Shown: positions 29,201-37,708, counted from the stretch's first letter. The stretch: DNA of 56,045 nucleotides from Thermoplasmata archaeon (GCA_020054495.1 JAHWGK010000005.1:33098-89142), one strand, 5' to 3'. A program made the numbers and translations. The notes: generated from the sequence alone by a model not told the origin.

Positions 29201-29351
29201 CCTGAGTGAATGGGAAACACTAGAGGTCACCATGCCAAGAAACCGAGCAATTAATGGACCATTCCTAAACTATCTGCAAAACTTCCTAACAGGTCATCCA
29301 AGTTTGTTCCCAATACTACAACGACTAATTTTGCGACTGGGACTACAATAA
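26256..29351 (+). CDS. Large secreted beta-propeller/ASPM-SPD-2-Hydin-like/PKD protein
   Basis: 1031 aa. The signal peptide MKKKILGIFVCTLLITMVF is nearly the same as in the protein at 956. Residues about 55-275 form a propeller of GLAYDGAYLYCG/GLTYDGGYLWTT-type blades. Two immunoglobulin-like domains follow at about 280-490 (VTSHDYGVVTVGDSETW, ESSHNYGTVRVNAYTQW; the choice-of-anchor/Hydin-like pattern). A second propeller with DINGDGLDDV-type calcium loops occupies about 495-890, then one PKD domain. The tail FLQNFLTGHPSLFPILQRL recurs in a decayed form upstream. The domains suggest surface adhesion or polymer binding; no catalytic motif is seen. Confidence 0.85.
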   Translation: MKKKILGIFVCTLLITMVFPAAGTLNINNSKEEGNAIDNITGLVFDNSPTMVNINREWSIIASYPIPEGASGLAYDGAYLYCGIYGANGDEVYQIDPSTGNYQLKFTGPQEDAFGLTYDGGYLWTTDHPGGSSTPAIAMQLDMNGNLISQFDLPDHYMSGIAYDDGDFWAATYYPDPSTIYRVDSTGSILQQFTAPDDQPWDLCLENDNLWMADYWGDTLYKIDPLTGNLLESHASEGVDPAGIVWDGAYLWYCDNGQGGNDYLYKVDLSGSGTPGIYVPVTSHDYGVVTVGDSETWDATVENIGSADLEIQDVAFSGTGSSDLSCSLNFPIIINPSSQTQIPLIYAPQDAGELNAIASIESNDPVNPTVDITLTGNAVNPGPDIYLSESSHNYGTVRVNAYTQWLMEIENIGDEVLSIEGIASDDGHFIVDDQITFPFDIGVLSSVQIGIWFQPAEDIIYSAILSINSNDPDEDPYTVSVEGEGLDIDYPIGEILWEYQIIDTYDSSPKAIAPISDINGDGLDDVIICSEDDYIRCINGNAHALGDVIWEHEIYAGSVYSQKGLAINQDIDDDGYNDVVVGSAWGGRLIRTISGKTGEEIWTHDTHEYGDGGWVYQVNCSYDYNGDGVLDVLAATGDDSSDTGPKRVYCLDGKDGISIWECPLGGPGFAVIGVEDFTGDGQPDVVAGASNEDESTGYAYGINGATGSKTWTFTVGGTSVWALEQIDDITSDDINDVIIGDFYGNIYGLDATSGDQEYSNSVGSYTIITRFVKLNDVNGDDHPDIVPAHLGSGAKMIDGYTGDFIWSHSVADKPASVSRIEDISGDGINDVLIGTLPTNNYCYFLDGIDGSELESINLGTSVDAIAAIPDIVGDGSMEMIAGGRNGQITCFSGGLEVVSNNPPNTPSIDGEINGEVGSEYDYTFVTTDPDGNDVYYWIEWDDDSSDGWIGPYNSNEEITVSHTWSEQGTYIIKVRAKDMYGALSEWETLEVTMPRNRAINGPFLNYLQNFLTGHPSLFPILQRLILRLGLQ

Positions 29352-29376
29352 AAATTTAAAAAAAACAAATCCTACC
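29279..29376 (+). repeat. 3'-end repeat, intact copy 2
   Basis: This is the functional copy of the 98-base repeat (partner 26018-26115). It covers the coding tail and stop of the 1031-aa protein. The tail could be a C-terminal sorting signal, since it is shared at the DNA level with a lost neighbour. That function is inference. Confidence 0.75.
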
Positions 29377-29465
29377 TCTTTTTTTTCTTTCTATCATTTG
29401 AAATGAATCAGAATGTAAAAGCCTGGTTTTTATGCATATTATTACAGAAACTTACGTGTTTGTCC

Positions 29466-29496
29466 GTATCTCTCGATTTTAGATATTAAACTTTGT
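29466..29496 (+). repeat. Orphan copy of the propeller-gene 3' end (partner 24233-24263)
   Basis: 31 bases with one difference from the end of the gene at 22223, lying downstream of the 1031-aa protein without an open gene in front. It marks a second deleted paralogue in the secreted-protein array. Confidence 0.65.
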
Positions 29497-29555
29497 CCAC
29501 AAAAAATATAAATACAATTGATGAATACGGGATGAAAGTTTAGTTGGGATTTGCG

Positions 29556-29714
29556 ATGGAGACGGTATGCCACATTGAGATAATTAAGGATGGAAGGGAC
29601 TTTGTTGCAAGAGCCCATATGGCAAATGGCTCTATCAAAGAATATCGCCATCAGGTTTTCGAAGATGTTCTCACTGAAATGGTAATAGATCTTCAAGAAG
29701 AACTTTCAGAATAA
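29556..29714 (+). CDS. Small conserved-looking protein, 52 aa
   Basis: METVCHIEIIKDGRDFVARA, then HMANGSIKEYRHQVFEDVLT and EMVIDLQEELSE. The predicted pattern is a short beta sheet (two to three strands) followed by one amphipathic helix with an acidic end. It has normal composition for a soluble protein. A TATA-like AAAAATATAAAT lies about 45 bases upstream. Function unknown. It converges on the antiporter gene, whose stop is 17 bases away. Confidence 0.6.
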   Translation: METVCHIEIIKDGRDFVARAHMANGSIKEYRHQVFEDVLTEMVIDLQEELSE

Positions 29715-29731
29715 TAATTTTTTTTTTTGCT

Positions 29732-31084
29732 TTATTTTTCCCAGTCTTTCATATCATCTGCTGCATCAGTATCGATTTTTTGTGTTTCTAATGCCTTCAT
29801 TTTTTTCATTTCATAGTGTGATATTATCGAGACTCCAATTGTTGTAACAATGGCAGTTCCCAAAATCACAACAAACGCGACATCCTCAAAAAAACCTTCC
29901 ATTGATATTCCTAAATCAAGCCCTTCTTTACTAACAAGAACAGGTCCAAAACTAATAGCAAGAATCGCTGCTGCAAGGCCACGTGGCATCATAACATTCA
30001 TGGTTTGTTTATCATCTTTTTCAAATCCACCTTTATATGTTGAGAGATACACTGCTAGATATCTTAAACCCAATAATACAAGTAACACCAAAATACCTAC
30101 GATGATAAACTCAATTCTCTGAAAACTAACCATTATTCCAAGATATACAAAAAAGAAGGTTCTAATGATAAATGAGGTAAGTGAATGAAATTGTTTTGTT
30201 TGTTCATCCATTTCAAAACCTTTACCTTCGTATTTAATCATTTTCAATACTTTTTTTCCATTCCCAAGAACTAGTCCAAACATGAGACATGATATTGCTC
30301 CCGCACCAGTTCCACCTTCATCTATTCCAACTAGTAGCGTTGTGAGAGAATAAACTAAAAAAACAACAGCCAATGTTAAAACATAAGAGAATTGCTCCTT
30401 TCTTACTTTATGCATTATAGGTAGCCAAACAAATCCTAGAATTGTTCCAACAACAATTCCAACTGAAAATGTGCTTACTAGATTTTTAATACCAAGAGCA
30501 AAATCAGGACTTCGCGCAACCACTATCATATAAATTCCAGCAAGTACTACTACAATTGCCAATGGATCAGTGATTATGCTTTCTATTGACAAAACAACTT
30601 TTGTTTTTTCTTGCAAGTTTCGTAATCTACTTGCGAGAGGAATTACAATTGGGCTGCTGGTTCCACCAACAATAGCTCCCAAAATTGCTCCAACTGCAAA
30701 ACTATCACCTAGTTCAATAGGAAGAATTCCTGCTGCCGATAGTCCCACAACTATTAATAGCGTTGCAATTAAGCTTAAACAAAAACCACTAATGGTCAGA
30801 AGTAAACCTCTGGGAGCACCTTTGAAAAGTTGATATAAGTTGATGTTAATCCCACCGTCAAATAAAATTATTACAATTGCAATTGCTGCAAAAAATTCTG
30901 AAATCGTTAGTAGTAATTCTTGACTAATCCCCCCTCTAATATTGAACGCAAATCCAACAATGAGACCAAAAAGTAGTAACCATACAATACTTGGTATTTG
31001 GGTTCTATTAAAAATATAATTACCAATGAATCCAAGGACCATTATAACTCCAAAAATTATTATTGCAGGTATTACTTCTATCAT
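29732..31084 (-). CDS. Cation:proton antiporter, CPA1/NhaP-type
   Basis: 450 aa with about 12-13 membrane helices. Typical of Na+/H+ exchangers: the early helix pair IPSIVWLLLFGLIVGF, a glycine-rich AVGAILGAIVGGTSSPIVIPL segment near 130-150, and SIESIITDPLAIV, where the N-D/T-D ion-site pattern (TDP here) occurs. The C-terminus is a short charged cytoplasmic tail without TrkA domains. It exports Na+ or K+ in exchange for protons across the cytoplasmic membrane. Start MIEVIPAIIIFG as a membrane entry. Confidence 0.88.
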   Translation of the reverse strand: MIEVIPAIIIFGVIMVLGFIGNYIFNRTQIPSIVWLLLFGLIVGFAFNIRGGISQELLLTISEFFAAIAIVIILFDGGININLYQLFKGAPRGLLLTISGFCLSLIATLLIVVGLSAAGILPIELGDSFAVGAILGAIVGGTSSPIVIPLASRLRNLQEKTKVVLSIESIITDPLAIVVVLAGIYMIVVARSPDFALGIKNLVSTFSVGIVVGTILGFVWLPIMHKVRKEQFSYVLTLAVVFLVYSLTTLLVGIDEGGTGAGAISCLMFGLVLGNGKKVLKMIKYEGKGFEMDEQTKQFHSLTSFIIRTFFFVYLGIMVSFQRIEFIIVGILVLLVLLGLRYLAVYLSTYKGGFEKDDKQTMNVMMPRGLAAAILAISFGPVLVSKEGLDLGISMEGFFEDVAFVVILGTAIVTTIGVSIISHYEMKKMKALETQKIDTDAADDMKDWEK

Positions 31085-31187
31085 GAGTAATGTAAAAACC
31101 TAAAACTTTGATTTAAACCTTCGCTTTTATTTAATAGAATCTAAAAATATGATAAATATTGAGCTGCAATTATAAAACTTTGAGCAA

Positions 31188-31379
31188 TTATCTATTATAT
31201 AACATAATTACAACGATTAATGCAGCAAGCATACCATACATCAAATAAACCATTAGTTTTCTTCTTTTAGCCATGGACTGATATTTTTGTTTACATTCTT
31301 CAGAGCAATATGTTTCACCAATAGGAATTGCTTTCATACAAATATGACAATGGGTATGTTGAGGTACATTTTCTGCCAT
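31188..31379 (-). CDS. Small zinc-ribbon membrane protein, DUF2116-like
   Basis: 63 aa. The N-terminal zinc site is HCHICMKAIPIGETYCSEEC (Cys/His pairs as CxxC and CxxxC). A basic linker KYQSMAKRRK and one C-terminal helix LMVYLMYGMLAALIVVIML follow. This matches the archaeal DUF2116 pattern. The ATG at 31379 is favoured (GAGGTTG nearby upstream); an ATG 9 bases earlier is in frame. Function unknown; possibly a tail-anchored regulator at the membrane. Confidence 0.75.
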   Translation of the reverse strand: MAENVPQHTHCHICMKAIPIGETYCSEECKQKYQSMAKRRKLMVYLMYGMLAALIVVIMLYNR

Positions 31380-31423
31380 AACAATCAACCTCTATAATAA
31401 ATATCTACTATGAAATACTTTCT

Positions 31424-31984
31424 CTAACGATTTTCTAATTTCCTAATATTTTCATTTACTGTACTTTGAAAAATTTGAAGTGCAATATCTCTTAATTCCG
31501 GTGAACATTGAGCTAAAGCAAATTCCTGTCTTCGGGCTAATTCTTTCAATTCAGGTGGGAAATACTCTAACCTATGAACCATACCGCCACTTTTGTCAAC
31601 AGCGGCATAATATACTTTTTTAACACCTGAAATAATAAGTCGCGCAAAACACATTGGGCAAGGTTCCAGGGAAGAAAACAAAATGTATTCTCTCAAGTTT
31701 TTAATGTCTTTAAAACGCTCTTCAAATTTTGTCATTACGTCCATCTCTGCATGTAAATCACTGCGGAATTGGGGTTTAAATACATGGTTTCGTCCTCTTA
31801 TGATGATTTCCCCATTTTCATGAATAAGAATTGAACCTACTCCAAAATTACCTTCTTTTGCAGCAGCTATAGCTTCATTTAATGTAATTAGTATAAACTT
31901 ATCATGTGGATATTTGGGATTAGGGATAAAAGACCTAACCTTATTATCTATTTCGTTCAATAATTTTTTTGTTAAATTATTCAT
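31424..31984 (-). CDS. Cytidine/deoxycytidylate deaminase-family zinc hydrolase
   Basis: 186 aa. The zinc and catalytic motif HAEMDVM near residue 79 supplies His and the proton-shuttle Glu, and EPCPMCFARLI near 111-121 supplies the two Cys ligands. The family includes tRNA adenosine, guanine and dCMP deaminases. The substrate cannot be fixed from the sequence. Guanine- or nucleoside-type deamination is plausible because the gene has a ~45-aa C-terminal extension. The ATG at 31984 is chosen because GGAGAG lies 10 bases upstream; 13 extra residues are possible from an earlier ATG. Confidence 0.85.
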   Translation of the reverse strand: MNNLTKKLLNEIDNKVRSFIPNPKYPHDKFILITLNEAIAAAKEGNFGVGSILIHENGEIIIRGRNHVFKPQFRSDLHAEMDVMTKFEERFKDIKNLREYILFSSLEPCPMCFARLIISGVKKVYYAAVDKSGGMVHRLEYFPPELKELARRQEFALAQCSPELRDIALQIFQSTVNENIRKLENR

Positions 31985-32099
31985 TTTATAATCTCTCCTT
32001 TTATAATAAAAACTATGTTCCAAAGCCAGGTATTAATCAAAACTAAGTAGATGCATTTTTTCTTAAAGTACATAGAGTAATACAATGTAAAATCAGTTT

Positions 32100-32594
32100 T
32101 CATTTACACACCATAAAAATTGCGTTGATCGCAAAATACAATGATAATCCACCTTCTATCAGATATAATACCTTGGAACTTCTTAAGAACAAACTCTTTC
32201 CTTTCATTCCAGCATAATTAACAATTTTTTCAATTTGTTTAGTGATTTTAATGCTATCATTCGAAAACAACAAATCCTCTAATCTTTCTGCTACTTTAAC
32301 GTTTTGTACTAACATATCTGTGTATAGTGTTATTCTTTTCTTCGAATTATATGTAAGAAAAAATGCAAAAAGGGTGAGAAAACAGGCGAGACTACTTGCA
32401 TGTAAAGGATTCTCAATGTATCCAAAAAGCAAAATGCCAAAAGTTAAACTACCAGTAATAATTGTCACACTTTGGTATACAACTGTTGCAATTAACCTAT
32501 CAAGACTATGGATTGTTTCTCTAATCATAATGTAATAAGACATACTTTGAGGATTAGAAGATTCAGTTATGAATGAAGAATTAACATTATGCAT
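32100..32594 (-). CDS. Membrane protein of unknown function
   Basis: 164 aa with two central hydrophobic helices (about 38-58 and 66-84) and one near the C-terminus (about 145-160). Between them is a charged cytoplasmic-looking region (KNVKAERLEDLLFSNDSIKI type). No family is recognised. The neighbours (a deaminase, a decarboxylase) give no hint. TTGGAGTTG lies before the ATG. Confidence 0.6.
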   Translation of the reverse strand: MHNVNSSFITESSNPQSMSYYIMIRETIHSLDRLIATVVYQSVTIITGSLTFGILLFGYIENPLHASSLACFLTLFAFFLTYNSKKRITLYTDMLVQNVKVAERLEDLLFSNDSIKITKQIEKIVNYAGMKGKSLFLRSSKVLYLIEGGLSLYFAINAIFMVCK

Positions 32595-32674
32595 TAAACA
32601 ACTCCAATTATAATATGGCCTTTACTTATAAAATACATCATTAATTGAACATCCTTTCATATTTAATGAATACT

Positions 32675-32851
32675 TCACAAATTAAAATAATTTTCAGTAT
32701 CATTCAATCTATTAATTTTATCAAGCATAAATTTTGGATCGCTTTTTATCTCAGGAATATCATCAGTTATTGGATGAACAATATATGAATAATCTCCTTT
32801 TTTTACAACAGATGCTTCCATCAATGATTTTTTAAAAATCTCAAGGGTCAT
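32675..32851 (-). pseudogene. Truncated hypoxanthine/guanine phosphoribosyltransferase (Hpt-like) N-terminus
   Basis: 58 aa: [20 protein letters not shown], then [15 protein letters not shown]. The opening matches the start of archaeal Hpt/Apt-type purine phosphoribosyltransferases (L..L..S L..APVVK.G.Y.YFVHPITDG.P). The reading frame ends in a few unrelated residues long before the PRPP motif, and no continuation is visible downstream in any frame. Its ATG overlaps the stop of the decarboxylase gene (ATGA), so it was once part of that operon. It could still be translated as a short peptide. Confidence 0.55.
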
Positions 32852-34008
32852 AGTTCTCTAACTTCTCTACATGCTTTTTCTAAATCAGGAATAAAATTAT
32901 CAATTATTTCTTTAGTGACATGTGGCATTAATACAATGCGAATAGATGATAGCCTATCCATTTTGTTTACCTTCCATCCATAATCTGTTAGTTTTTTTGC
33001 AACCTTTGATGGGTTCTTTAATTTAACACCAAGAACATTCATAGTGGGCTTAACAACAAGGTTAAGTCCTATTTCATTTATTTTTCCCTCAGTATATTCG
33101 GTTACATTCATGCATCTTTTTACTAGGTTTTCGTATCCTTTTTTTCCTAAGTATTTTGCAACAGCATATGTTGCTGCAACCGGTCCACCTGATCTAGTTG
33201 CAAGAATACCTGCTTGTTTTTTGCTACTTATATAAGGTGTTTCTACACTTATTTCGCTCAACCATTTATTTTCTTTAATAGCTAATGCCCCTAGAGGTAT
33301 AGCAGAAAATCCCATCTTATGAGCATCAACTGAAATACTACTAACACCTTTCAAACTAAAATCAAAATCTGGTAAATCATAATCTAGTTCTTTTAGAAAT
33401 GGTATTACAAAACCTCCAAATGCTGCATCAATATGTAAAAAAATATTTTCATCAATACATATTTCACTTAGTTCTGGAATTGGATCGATTGTCCCAAGCT
33501 CAGTTGATCCTGCAATTCCAACAATTGTTGCTGTATCTTTGCTGATTTTTTTTCTAATTTTTGAAATATCCATGCAATAGTTTTTATTTAATGGAATGGT
33601 GATAAGTTTGATATCCATAATCGATTTTATCTTTTCAAATGAAAAGTGAGCACTCTCTGGAATTATTACTTCTTTTTTTTTTGTTAAGTTTTTTGAAAGC
33701 CAAATAGCAGTAATGTTGCTTTCAGTTCCACCACTGCCTATTAACCCAGTAGCTGACTTTGGTGCGTTAAAAAGATTTAAAAAAAATGATAATAATTTTG
33801 ATTCCATTTCTTTTGTTCCAGGAAATAGTTCAGGATCGCCAAGATTTGTTTCTAAAAATTTTATATAGGCGTCTATTGCAATGGTATGGGGCTGTGTGCA
33901 CATTGAACCAAGTATTTGTCCACTAGAAAAAGTGAAATCTTTGTCTCTATAATTTTGAAGTTCATTTAATATTTTGTAATGCTTATTTTCTTTTTTGTTT
34001 TGTTTCAT
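32848..34008 (-). CDS. mfnA: L-tyrosine/L-aspartate decarboxylase, MfnA-type
   Basis: 386 aa PLP-dependent group II decarboxylase. The PLP lysine lies in [17 protein letters not shown] near 237-253. The pyridine-binding Asp is in [12 protein letters not shown] near 200. [14 protein letters not shown] near 93-106 binds the phosphate. In methanogens MfnA makes tyramine for methanofuran. In non-methanogens the family is thought to supply beta-alanine for CoA from aspartate. No methanogenesis gene is seen here, so the second role is more likely. It overlaps the hpt remnant by 4 bases. Confidence 0.88.
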   Translation of the reverse strand: MKQNKKENKHYKILNELQNYRDKDFTFSSGQILGSMCTQPHTIAIDAYIKFLETNLGDPELFPGTKEMESKLLSFFLNLFNAPKSATGLIGSGGTESNITAIWLSKNLTKKKEVIIPESAHFSFEKIKSIMDIKLITIPLNKNYCMDISKIRKKISKDTATIVGIAGSTELGTIDPIPELSEICIDENIFLHIDAAFGGFVIPFLKELDYDLPDFDFSLKGVSSISVDAHKMGFSAIPLGALAIKENKWLSEISVETPYISSKKQAGILATRSGGPVAATYAVAKYLGKKGYENLVKRCMNVTEYTEGKINEIGLNLVVKPTMNVLGVKLKNPSKVAKKLTDYGWKVNKMDRLSSIRIVLMPHVTKEIIDNFIPDLEKACREVREL

Positions 34009-34080
34009 TTTGTATACAACATAACGGCTAATACAAAAAAGATTTCGCTTTCTTTTACCATCACATTTTAATATAGGTAA

Positions 34081-34419
34081 ATGTATTTTGATTACATGGT
34101 GGAAAAAGAAACTGAAACTAGCACCGAGGAAGTTACATCTTTTCTGAAACTACCTGTCTATACTCGTGAGGGGACATATGTAGGACACGTTAGAAATGTT
34201 TTTCTTGATATGGATGAGAAATGCGTTAGCAGTCTGCTTGTGACTAATACTAATCCTTCACTTGTTGAGGGTACAGTTGATGTAGCTATTCCCTATAGGT
34301 GGGTCAATGCTGTTAGCGATATAGTTGTTCTTTCTCATTTTCCTGAGAGGGTTACTACAAAGAAGAAAGCAGAGAAAACCGAAGAAGAAAGTTCAGAAAT
34401 AATAGATACAATAGAATAG
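34081..34419 (+). CDS. PRC-barrel domain protein
   Basis: 112 aa. Residues about 21-92 form a PRC-barrel: LPVYTREGTYVGHVRNVFLD, then VDVAIPYRWVNAVSDIVVL. An acidic, Lys-rich tail follows. The domain occurs in RimM (ribosome maturation), photosynthetic reaction centres, and small archaeal proteins such as CdpB, which helps FtsZ-based division. This one is single-domain and archaeal, so a CdpB-like or RNA-processing role is possible but not shown. An internal ATG at 34096 is 28 bases from a TATA-like TTTTAATAT and could be a leaderless start. Confidence 0.8.
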   Translation: MYFDYMVEKETETSTEEVTSFLKLPVYTREGTYVGHVRNVFLDMDEKCVSSLLVTNTNPSLVEGTVDVAIPYRWVNAVSDIVVLSHFPERVTTKKKAEKTEEESSEIIDTIE

Positions 34420-34941
34420 GCAATAATTTAATATTGTCAATTGTTGTTATAACTTGCTTTTATTCATTTAGTGGAAGAAAGAAAACTAATTTATTGGCTG
34501 TGATGTTAGATAAAAACTATCAGATGAATTTTCCTTTTTTAAACAAATCTAAAATGATATAAATTACATCACTTTGTTTAAAATTGGAGTTATTAAAACA
34601 TTTTGATAAAATGCATGTCACATTTGTTTTTTTTTGATAAGAATCACATCGATATATTTATTTGTTTATTAATACAAATATAAAATAGGTGAAAATAGAT
34701 GAAAATTGAAATAATAGCTATATGGAAAATATTGCTTTTGTTAGCAATACCAATTGGTATTATAGGAGGAAAAGTTAAATCTGAAAAAAAACAAAATAGG
34801 AAATCCTTTTATATAATGAAAGTTATATATAATAATATAATATATAGACTGTTGGCAATAAATGTAAGGAATGTACAACAATCTTTATATACCGGGAAAC
34901 GTAAATATATATTGAAAATATTAAAAAAATGGTGATAAAAA
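34420..34941. other. Long AT-rich upstream region of the A-B membrane-protein array
   Basis: Contains no well-supported gene. A 78-codon open frame at 34699-34935 (hydrophobic first 25 residues, then basic) is possible, but its composition is what such AT-rich sequence would give by chance and it contains the promoter of the next gene. Several TTTATWW clusters are present. Confidence 0.4.
34883..34893 (+). promoter_or_regulatory. TATA box of the A1-B1-A2-B2 array
   Basis: CTTTATATACC is the best TATA match in the region. It lies 49-59 bases before the ATG at 34942, which has GGTGAT as ribosome-binding site. It would place the start site near 34915. Confidence 0.5.
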
Positions 34942-35907
34942 ATGAAGAAAAACTTCAGAAGCGTAAAAGCTACACTGATAATGGGATTATTACTAGTGAG
35001 TGTATTTGCTGCATTGATTCCTTCAGTATCAGCTGCTCCTAGTCTTGAAAGTTATGTTAACGTTCTTTATGACACAACAATAACAAATGAACCTATCTAT
35101 ATAAGAGCTGCTCAAAAGGCAATTAATGTTAATATTACATATGGTGTTACATCAGCATCAATCATACCACTTATTAGTACTATATTGTTAGCTATGCATT
35201 TAGGTCGAACTGTTCAGATTCAAGTAGAGGCTTACGAATATCCCGAATGGGCATCTGTATCAGTAAATCAATGGCCCACAGCAACAATTCAGTTAGAAAA
35301 GGAAGCTTATCCTATCATTTTAACACTTAAAGTTACTGAAGATGCACCAGCATATGGAAAAGGAGATATAAAACTTAGGATTACTGTACCAAAGGTTGGA
35401 TTAATAAACGGAATTGTTACTGAAGTTAATATCCCGTTTTCTGTAGGGTATACCCCAATTGTTTCACCTGAAGTTCTTGGAGGCGAAAGTAAAATTATCG
35501 GCCCCATGGATACAACTGTATTTCCAATTGAATTGACAAACTTGGGTAATGCAAGAACAAGAGTACAACTTGAAATAACACATATACCTGATGGTTGGTC
35601 TGCAATAATAACAAATGAAGTTATTATAGAAGAAGGAGAAGGATCAAAAGCCACAGCATACCTAACTGTTAGACCTCCAAGAGGCGTTGGATATCATGAC
35701 GATTCAGCCTCAATTGTAATACACTATACTCCTGAAATGGTAGAGCAATCAATGTTTGTTGGAAAAGCTAAATCTATAAACGTATTAGTAGAAAGCAGAG
35801 GTATCTCAATTATTGGAATAGAAGTAATAATATTACCAATAATTGTGATTATTGTAGTATTATATCTTATATACTATTACAGATTTAAAAAGAAAATTGG
35901 AAAATGA
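34942..35907 (+). CDS. Membrane-anchored exported protein A1 (NEW3-like beta domains)
   Basis: 321 aa. Signal peptide at 1-32 (LIMGLLLVSVFAALIPSVSA). Two beta-sandwich regions follow; the second, about 190-275, reads FPIELTNLGNARTRVQLEIT and resembles the NEW3/COG1470 domain. A single membrane helix near 293-312 (IIGIEVIILPIIVIIVVLYL) precedes a short basic cytoplasmic tail. It has a paralogue at 37709 (A2) with the same layout, including WSAIIT/WGASIT and GSKATAYL/GSKAIAYL. The gene begins a four-gene array with two B-type partners, so A and B probably form a membrane complex. Function unknown. Confidence 0.75.
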   Translation: MKKNFRSVKATLIMGLLLVSVFAALIPSVSAAPSLESYVNVLYDTTITNEPIYIRAAQKAINVNITYGVTSASIIPLISTILLAMHLGRTVQIQVEAYEYPEWASVSVNQWPTATIQLEKEAYPIILTLKVTEDAPAYGKGDIKLRITVPKVGLINGIVTEVNIPFSVGYTPIVSPEVLGGESKIIGPMDTTVFPIELTNLGNARTRVQLEITHIPDGWSAIITNEVIIEEGEGSKATAYLTVRPPRGVGYHDDSASIVIHYTPEMVEQSMFVGKAKSINVLVESRGISIIGIEVIILPIIVIIVVLYLIYYYRFKKKIGK

Positions 35908-35977
35908 GCTTAAACTCATTTTCCAATTTAATATTATTTAACTAGAGATAAGTTCTCCACTTTGGGGGGGAAAAACG

Positions 35978-37690
35978 ATATTACAGAAAAAAAAAAGATT
36001 ACTAGTAATATTCATTGTTACCCTACTTTGTTTTAGTTTTATAAATCAATTTTTTATTGTAGATGTTAAGGCTCAAGGACCTGTTGATCCTGGTGATCCT
36101 GAAAATCTTTTACAAAGGTTTGGGAAAATACTTACTAGTTTTGCTCAGATAATTAGATTTGCTGCTGAATCAGCAGCGGCTGATCCACCCTATTTTGAGA
36201 TAAGCTACAACGAAACTGTAACATTAGAAATTGGTATGTTGAATCTTGATACTGGTGAGTTTGAAACAAAGTGGTGGGGTCTTTATGAAGAAAGATTTTT
36301 AAAATTCGAAGTAATTGAATATCCTGGTGGGAATGAACATGGTAAATGGTATGTTACTTTTAATCCTCCCACTCTAAAAGTTCAAGAAGGAGTTTCATTA
36401 AAAACAAATGCTACTATTTCTTTAAGATCTCCTAGACTTGCTGAAGAATCAATACAAAATGGAATTCTTAAAGTTAGAATTTATGATACTTGGGTATTTG
36501 GTGATGTTTATAGACCTAGAGAAGGAGGTTATTTTGACGCATTTGGACTGAGAGCATTGTGGTTTTATTTAGCGTTAACACAAGGTTGGGGAACAGAATT
36601 GAGCGGTAGTTCTATAACAGATCCTTATGATGTTGATATTCTTGTTAGGGTAAAGCCTTTTCATTTTGTTACGTTTGATTCAATTCCATATATTGCAGTT
36701 AGACCTGATGAGATTGTTTCTATCCCAATAACTCTTCAGAATCTTGGTAATTATAATGATACTTTTAGTTTTAGAGTTGTTAGTGATCATGAAAATATTA
36801 GAATTGCTGAGCCGATGAGTATTACTTTAGCTCCTGGTGAAGTTGATAAAGCTTTTTTAGGTGTTTCTGTTCCTCCATCTGTTTTTGATTTTGGAACAAT
36901 TCATAATATTGAAATTGAAGCTTATTCGATTGATGAGGTTAATAGGACAATTGCATCTAGGACTGTTACTTTGGAGACTAAGGGCGTATATGTTTCTGAG
37001 ATAAGTGGTTTAGGTATATTTTTCTTTATTTTTATTTTCATAATTCTAGTATTATTTTTAATGATGAGACGTAGGCGTCTTCTTGATAGTATTTGTGGTA
37101 AACCTGATAAGCCTTGGGATATTCCTGAGGAAAAGAGGTATTTGGAGAGTCTTAAAAAACGGGATAAAGATAAATATAGTGAAGTTTTGAAGATGATGGA
37201 GGATGAGTATCAGTCTGCGCTTTTATGGTATGATAGTTATATTTGTTCGGTTCTTCAGCCTAAGCCTGTTAAAAAGGAAAAAAATAAAAAAGAAAAAGTT
37301 GAAAAAATTAAGGCTAAAAAAGTTAAAAAAGAAAAATCTGAAAAGAAGTTATTTTCTTTATTTAAGAAAGAGGAAAAACCTATAGAAGAAAAAATTACAG
37401 AGGATAAACAAATTGAGGAAAAATCTGTTGAAGAAAAACCTAAAAAGAAGATTAAAAACTTTTTTAAGAAAACAGATGAAGCTGAAGAAAAAACATCTAT
37501 TCAAGAAAAACCTATTGAAATAGAAGAAAAAGAGGATTTAAAAATAACTGAAGAACCTTTGATTAAGACAGAGAAAGATTATATTGATAAAAAAGCTCTT
37601 GCTGAAAAAGTTAGAAAGGAACGTGCGTTGAAAAAAATTAAACAAGATCAAGATAAACAAAAAAGAAAATTATCAAAATTAAATTTATAA
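35978..37690 (+). CDS. Membrane-anchored exported protein B1 with Lys-rich cytoplasmic tail
   Basis: Similarity with B2 extends well upstream of the first ATG (36236) through an in-frame signal peptide (RLLVIFIVTLLCFSFINQFF). No ATG, GTG or TTG suits it. The likely start is the ATA at 35978, seven bases after a GGGGGGG ribosome-binding site, giving 570 aa. Residues about 90-330 are extracellular, with an Ig-like NEW3 domain (ITLQNLGNYNDTFSFRVV). The membrane helix is at about 344-363, followed by RRRRLL. The cytoplasmic part has a WDIPEEKRYLESL motif and a long Lys/Glu tail. If ATA is not used, translation from 36236 would lack the signal peptide. Confidence 0.72.
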   Translation: MLQKKKRLLVIFIVTLLCFSFINQFFIVDVKAQGPVDPGDPENLLQRFGKILTSFAQIIRFAAESAAADPPYFEISYNETVTLEIGMLNLDTGEFETKWWGLYEERFLKFEVIEYPGGNEHGKWYVTFNPPTLKVQEGVSLKTNATISLRSPRLAEESIQNGILKVRIYDTWVFGDVYRPREGGYFDAFGLRALWFYLALTQGWGTELSGSSITDPYDVDILVRVKPFHFVTFDSIPYIAVRPDEIVSIPITLQNLGNYNDTFSFRVVSDHENIRIAEPMSITLAPGEVDKAFLGVSVPPSVFDFGTIHNIEIEAYSIDEVNRTIASRTVTLETKGVYVSEISGLGIFFFIFIFIILVLFLMMRRRRLLDSICGKPDKPWDIPEEKRYLESLKKRDKDKYSEVLKMMEDEYQSALLWYDSYICSVLQPKPVKKEKNKKEKVEKIKAKKVKKEKSEKKLFSLFKKEEKPIEEKITEDKQIEEKSVEEKPKKKIKNFFKKTDEAEEKTSIQEKPIEIEEKEDLKITEEPLIKTEKDYIDKKALAEKVRKERALKKIKQDQDKQKRKLSKLNL

Positions 37691-37708
37691 AATGGGGGAA
37701 AAAAGAAA

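Noticed and set aside
34699-34935. 78-codon open frame before A1
   Set aside because: It contains the best TATA box for the downstream gene, has biased AT-driven composition and no homologue pattern. Treated as non-coding.
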